A DNA stretch of 64,000 bases from Aulostomus chinensis (Eukaryota > Chordata > Actinopteri > Syngnathiformes > Aulostomidae), in the NCBI GenBank assembly GCA_037954235.1, contig JBBMOA010000020.1:16150677-16214676 (forward strand), in the 5' to 3' direction. Of this stretch, positions 59,349-64,000 are shown piece after piece. The notes under the pieces were generated by a model. The model searched no databases. It worked only from the letters and a program-made list of their open reading frames with translations, and was not told the origin of the DNA. How positions within the stretch are numbered: position 1 is the first letter of the stretch; every line of letters begins with the position of its first letter. A program made the position numbers and the translations under genes.

Positions 59349-60259
59349 GTACGAGTGCGACCCGTCGAGTTTTCTCTCCGTGTTTCTGTGTTGGTCGCAG
59401 GTTGTTCATATTATTTTCTTTTTCTTTTTTCTTTTTGCACTTTTCACATCAGGCTGTAAAGACTGGATGTAGACAATTTAGCTGTGTTTTTGTATTTCAA
59501 TCACTTAGATTCCACATATGTGGACGCGATTTCCTGGAGTTGGTGGGGAAAAAGTATATAGGTTTATTAGTTTTAAAGTTTTCCGAGCTCTCGCGACAGG
59601 AATTGCTGTCATAGTACTTACGTTGTTGTTACAAGTGTTGTAGCAACTGTCGCTTCACAGCTTGTTATTTACAGATCCTTTAGCTAACTTGAATTACACT
59701 TCAGCTTTTGCCAGAGAAGGTAGACTATTTTCATCTCATTATAGTGTCGTTAAAGATGAAATGTTGTAGGTTAGCCCGCCTTTGAAGACCGTTATGTAAC
59801 TATATGCACGCGCCACACATTGAAGCTACACTGCTAGCTATGCTAACCCGCTGCACCAAACTTCTCGCGTTCTGCAGAGGTTTATGGTTCAATATCAAAT
59901 AAACGTAATTTTAACTTGAATTCGTTGTGCAGTCTTGTCATTTATGGGGAGACTCATAAAACACATTAATCGGCACGTTAATCTTTGAAAATTAATCCCG
60001 AGTGCCACAACAAGAAACGAAAATTACAGGATCAACTCGACAGTGACAAATTAAGGGATTATGTAAAGGTATAGATACATGCTTCTATCATTCATCAGTT
60101 TTTCAGTGTGATATATTAAAACAATCCACCACAAAGTTTAATCCTAACTCTCAAGATGTGTTACTTAGATGACTATAATTAATTAATCAACTTTCGCTGT
60201 CAGCTTTTGTTCTGAGCACACTGCAACTTCTCCTAATAACACCAGTCCTTTTCCTACAG

Positions 60260-60312
60260 TGTCCAAACAAAGTTACATCATTGACAGAAGACTACTGACA
60301 AGTTTTCTCTGA
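60260..60312 (+). other. Candidate second noncoding exon of the same transcript
   Basis: Fifty-three bases bounded by a pyrimidine-rich acceptor (ttttcctacag) and a consensus donor (GTAAGT). It has stops in the useful frames and no long open frame, which fits a 5' UTR exon. Linkage to the 59.3 kb donor is inferred. Confidence 0.35.
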
Positions 60313-63300
60313 GTAAGTACCATTCATGTAGAAAAGTTTGAAGTTCTCTTGTTTCTGTGAATCGGATTCAGAAGCAGTCAAAACCGTCACGGTATAGCCA
60401 GTTCACCTTGAAACATAAGTGATGCAAATGAAGTGTGAGGCTTATTTGGCAGCACAGCAGGTGAGTACAGCCAAGGACTTGTGCTCAGATTGCCTTGTAT
60501 TTGTGGTCTTTGCTTTGGCTCACTATAGCGCACATGTGTTTAACTCAGTTTTTACTGCACTGGATGAGGGAGCTGTTTACTGTGTGGAGGCTTCACATGA
60601 GGATTTGCACACTGCCTGATAAATAAACTCTGATAATATACTTCCTGATCACAACTGTTGTTTCCCCTGCATTGTTCAGCTCAGCCAGTAAAAATAATCT
60701 TTATGAATTTACACTTAACTGTGTCTTGACAACTTGATCTTGGCCAGAGGTAATTTCAGTTGTCTGCCCTTGTTGGCCTGAAGGTTAAAGGCCAGTCATG
60801 GAATTGGAAATATGATGGGTAGGGGTGGATCATGTGTACGTGACTTGCAAGTTCACAGGTTCAGTGTTTTCCTTTATTGAGGTGCATGCTCTCCAGCTGG
60901 TGCACCACTTGCTTGTGCAACTACATGCCAAGCCGGAGAGACATTTGTGTGATCTTTACGCACGCATTTCCTTTGTATCTTTATTTGTGTGTACGCGTAT
61001 CTAAGTGAACCAACGTGTTCTGCAAGAGGTTTAAATGCCCCAGCGCCTGCCCGGGCACATCCAGAGGATGGTTTCCGCATAAATGGAATGCTGCAGTGGA
61101 TTAATGGGGAAGGGCTGACGAGCCGACAAGCAGCGCAGGGCCGACAGGGCTGAGAGGCTGGACGTGGGCGCACAGGGTTTATTTTAAGTAGAAATGCCTT
61201 CCAGTGCGTCTGTGGAGAGCTGGAATTGCCAAGCTGCACCTCAGTGCACTGAATAGACAGCAGACGCATTGCAGGCGAGGGAGCCAACTATGCAACAGCT
61301 AGGCTCACTAATACTAACACTAATGCCGGGGGAGCAGCTATTCACTGCTGTGGGTATCACATTATCAGTATCACATTGTAGTCCTCATAAGCCTTTCCAC
61401 ATGGTTTGTAAAAACAGTGTCAAGACAGCCTAGACATTCGCTGTGGAGGCAAACACCTAAATGTCCCACGGTGTAACTGAGAGAGACGGGAAGGTTTTTT
61501 TTTTTTTTTTTAGCAGCACAGCAGAAGCTAGGGAAGCCAGTTTTTCTCTCGTTTGCACAAAAAACATTCTTGTGACTGAGTGTCAACCTAAATATTAACC
61601 TTCAGCTCACTGCCTTTCAGAGCAACAAAAGGATTGAACACATTGTACAGCGCAGTGGGTTGTTTAATCAGAGGCTGTGTCGCGGGGCAGTGAGGAAATA
61701 TCAGAGGACAAAGTATGAAACGGCATTAAAGTGACAACCACATGTTACATAATCAACAGTGATTGCTTCAACAGGAAGCATTAAATCTGATTTTCTGACT
61801 CAGTTGGGCAATATCTTATTGTCAAGGATTGCACATAAATTGCCCTGGATTTGTTAGGCATCAACTCCATACATTTGAAACGGCTTTTGTCTGCATTTTG
61901 TATTCATTTAATCCGTGTCTGATCCAAACCCAAGTGGTGCCACGCAAGGTCTAATCCTGACTTACAACGCAGAGAAAAATAGTAACATTATTATAATTCA
62001 ACCGGGACCACCCAGATGCAGAATATAGATGTGTGACTGTTGAGCGGCATGAAGGCGAAGTAGGAATCCAGCCAATGATCACATAGTAATGTTTGAATGA
62101 AGGCAGCCACAGTCCTCATGCTTTGTACATATTTGCAGGTGCTTTGTGTTTGGATTTGGCTAAAAAAAAAAAAAAAAAAACCTTCATTCTTCATCTGCTC
62201 TCCTTTCACCATGAACAAAAGATAACCTCTGTGTGCACTGTACTCCAGCACGTCGAGACATCCAAACTGTAATTGTGTGGAGAAAATTAAGCTTGATTAT
62301 TATTACTGCAGCCGTGGCGCTCATCATCATCGTCGTCGTTAAAAAAGTGCATGGTTAAATGTTGGTAATTGCCTCCAATTGCTACTTCACAAGAGAGATT
62401 TTAAAGGTTCCTTCTATCTGTGGCAGCTGTTTATGTCAAACGAGAAATGAAAGCTGAAGTTGAGAGAGAGGACCCCCCCCCCCCCCCCCCCCGGGATAAT
62501 CAGTTCAGCGCCCACACACATAAGAACGATTGTAGTTGAATGACCAGAGATGACCAGAACAGCAGCCATTATTATGGTGTCTCCTCTCTGCCTGCGTCTA
62601 TGTCGCTCCAATGAAAATAGAATGAGGAGGAATGTTGATACTGTATATTTGGACTGTCCTGTCCTCAAGACAGACGGTGCCAAATTCCCTGGTTTCCTCA
62701 GAGGATTGCGAAAGGCTGTAACTCTACACACAGCCTGCCTGAGCGCAGACGGTAATGGTGATCGCTGAGACCTTGTCCAGAGATTGGGAGAGCGTGTCTT
62801 GGCTGGAGCTCCATTCAGGGAGAATCTCATAGTTTTGCAAGTTGCTGGTGTGTGGGCCTTGCAACACCTTATTAGTTTGAATTTTATGAAGTATGCTAAT
62901 AACAAAAAAAAAAGAAGTTAGCATCTTGGAGAGTGTGCACAGCTTTCCCGTAATGCCACATTCTGATGATTTAAGCTCGAGTCTGGCAGCACAAAAATGT
63001 CTCAGGCAAACATAATTTAGCCAGCAAATACTTTTGGCTGCTGGTTTTAGTCACCAAAATGACTGTGCTGGTAGAATTTAGCTGTTAGTTTTTCAAAAGC
63101 AATAGTTTATGAAAGTAATGAGTGGCCTTTGAAACACCCCCCCCCCCCCGCTTCTCATTCACCGTCTCCATAGGGGATGAGGATAATAGGGCCTCCAGTC
63201 GTGCTTCTGGCTATGCTAAGGAGCTGAATTGCACAGCTCTGCTAATTGTTCTCAGGACTGACTCAGGAAATGGACACATTGGCTTGGGCTGAAAATATGC

Positions 63301-64000
63301 AAAGAAAAAAAAAAACCTAGCAGTGTCTGAACCCTTGCAGGCACACTGTGCACGCACACACCTCTAGCAGTAGATTGGTTTTGGGCTGAAGCCAGAAACG
63401 GTGTTGAGTACGGTTCTATATTTCATAACTAATACATGACATTTGTGCTCCCCGCCCTTGGCTTCAGCTCGTCTCCTCTTAGTTAGCCCTGAGAGGCAGC
63501 GGTGCCCACACCGCTGCTGTGCTGTGTAGGTGTCTTTGTTTGAGGCCTAAAAGCTGTGGCACTAGCTTTTCTGCTCGACTGCAAAAGCACAGTAACGGCG
63601 TTGCATCATCAAACGCTGACCACTAATCCTCGGCTGCAGGCTGCTGCTGACAGGAAGAGAAAAATACCAGACTTGAAAAATGTAAAATCACTTTGACTCA
63701 TGCTTTTTTGTTATAATGGCACTCTGCAACGCTAGCAAACTTTCCCTGTGTTGCTCAGATGACACTTCTTTAGGGTTTCATGTCTCGGGGCTTGAATGGG
63801 CGTTGAATTTGCAAAAGGGGGTTTTTGACACACAAGCAGATAAAACATAAAACAGATGCTCGACTCAAATTAAAAGTCACATTTATCTCAAAAGCCAGGA
63901 ATGTCTGCTATGTCTGTAGTTTTGTCATTTACAACAGGACTATAAATTCCCTGGAATCCAACTCACTTTGATGTCTGGTAGTCGGTTGTTATCTGACTTA
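60313..64000. other. Probable jdp2 5' intron or intergenic DNA to window end
   Basis: No coding exon recognised. There are poly-C runs near 62473-62492 and 63137-63149, an A-run near 62162-62180, and an AP-1 site TGACTCA at 63259-63265. Open frames here lack family support. Confidence 0.45.

Overview
The window looks like nuclear genomic DNA from a teleost fish, probably a percomorph. It has vertebrate exon-intron genes with GT-AG junctions, very dense (CA)n/(GT)n microsatellites, and tRNA-headed SINEs and repeat tails of kinds common in fish. No operons, CRISPR arrays or prokaryotic features were seen. The gene order vsx2 - eif2b2 - tmed10 - fos - (probable jdp2 5' end) matches the vertebrate block found on human 14q24.3. 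In human several genes (MLH3, ACYP1, ZC2HC1C, NEK9) lie between EIF2B2 and TMED10; here those two are neighbours.

Layout. (1) 0.86-8.0 kb, minus: first four coding exons of vsx2, a retinal paired-like homeobox regulator; its 3' exon lies off the left edge. Intron 3 carries an intact, intronless 577-590 aa coiled-coil gene on the same strand (2.0-3.7 kb) with a Src-like N-myristoylation start. (2) 8-24.5 kb: gene-free DNA upstream of vsx2, with microsatellites and several non-repetitive islands containing the VSX2 site TAATTAGC. (3) 24.5-24.8 kb, plus: an apparently intact 7SL (SRP) RNA gene, followed by a dispersed repeat. (4) 25.4-28.0 kb, minus: complete eif2b2 (8 exons). (5) 30.5-34.5 kb, minus: complete tmed10 (5 exons). 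(6) 39.9-41.5 kb, minus: complete c-fos orthologue (fosab type, 4 exons) with a classical Ets-CArG serum response element. (7) 46.7-48.8 kb, plus: a second complete Fos-family gene, head to head with the first. (8) 49-59 kb: gene-poor, with repeats and one CRE-bearing island. (9) 59.1-60.3 kb, plus: promoter and two candidate noncoding exons of the next gene, by synteny jdp2; its coding part is beyond the right edge.

Functionally the genes are a mix: a retinal progenitor/bipolar-cell regulator, translation and secretion housekeeping genes (eIF2B beta, p24 delta, SRP RNA), and an AP-1 immediate-early cluster (two Fos genes and probably Jdp2). CRE-like, X-box-like, CArG and MEF2-like motifs lie around both Fos genes, so shared stimulus-dependent control is plausible.

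The most notable items are the nested intronless coiled-coil gene, the divergent Fos pair with a strongly diverged second member, the vsx2 exon 3 splice donor formed by the first bases of a microsatellite, and the intact 7SL gene. All exon borders were read by eye from frame, splice dinucleotides and recalled family sequences; no alignment or search was run.
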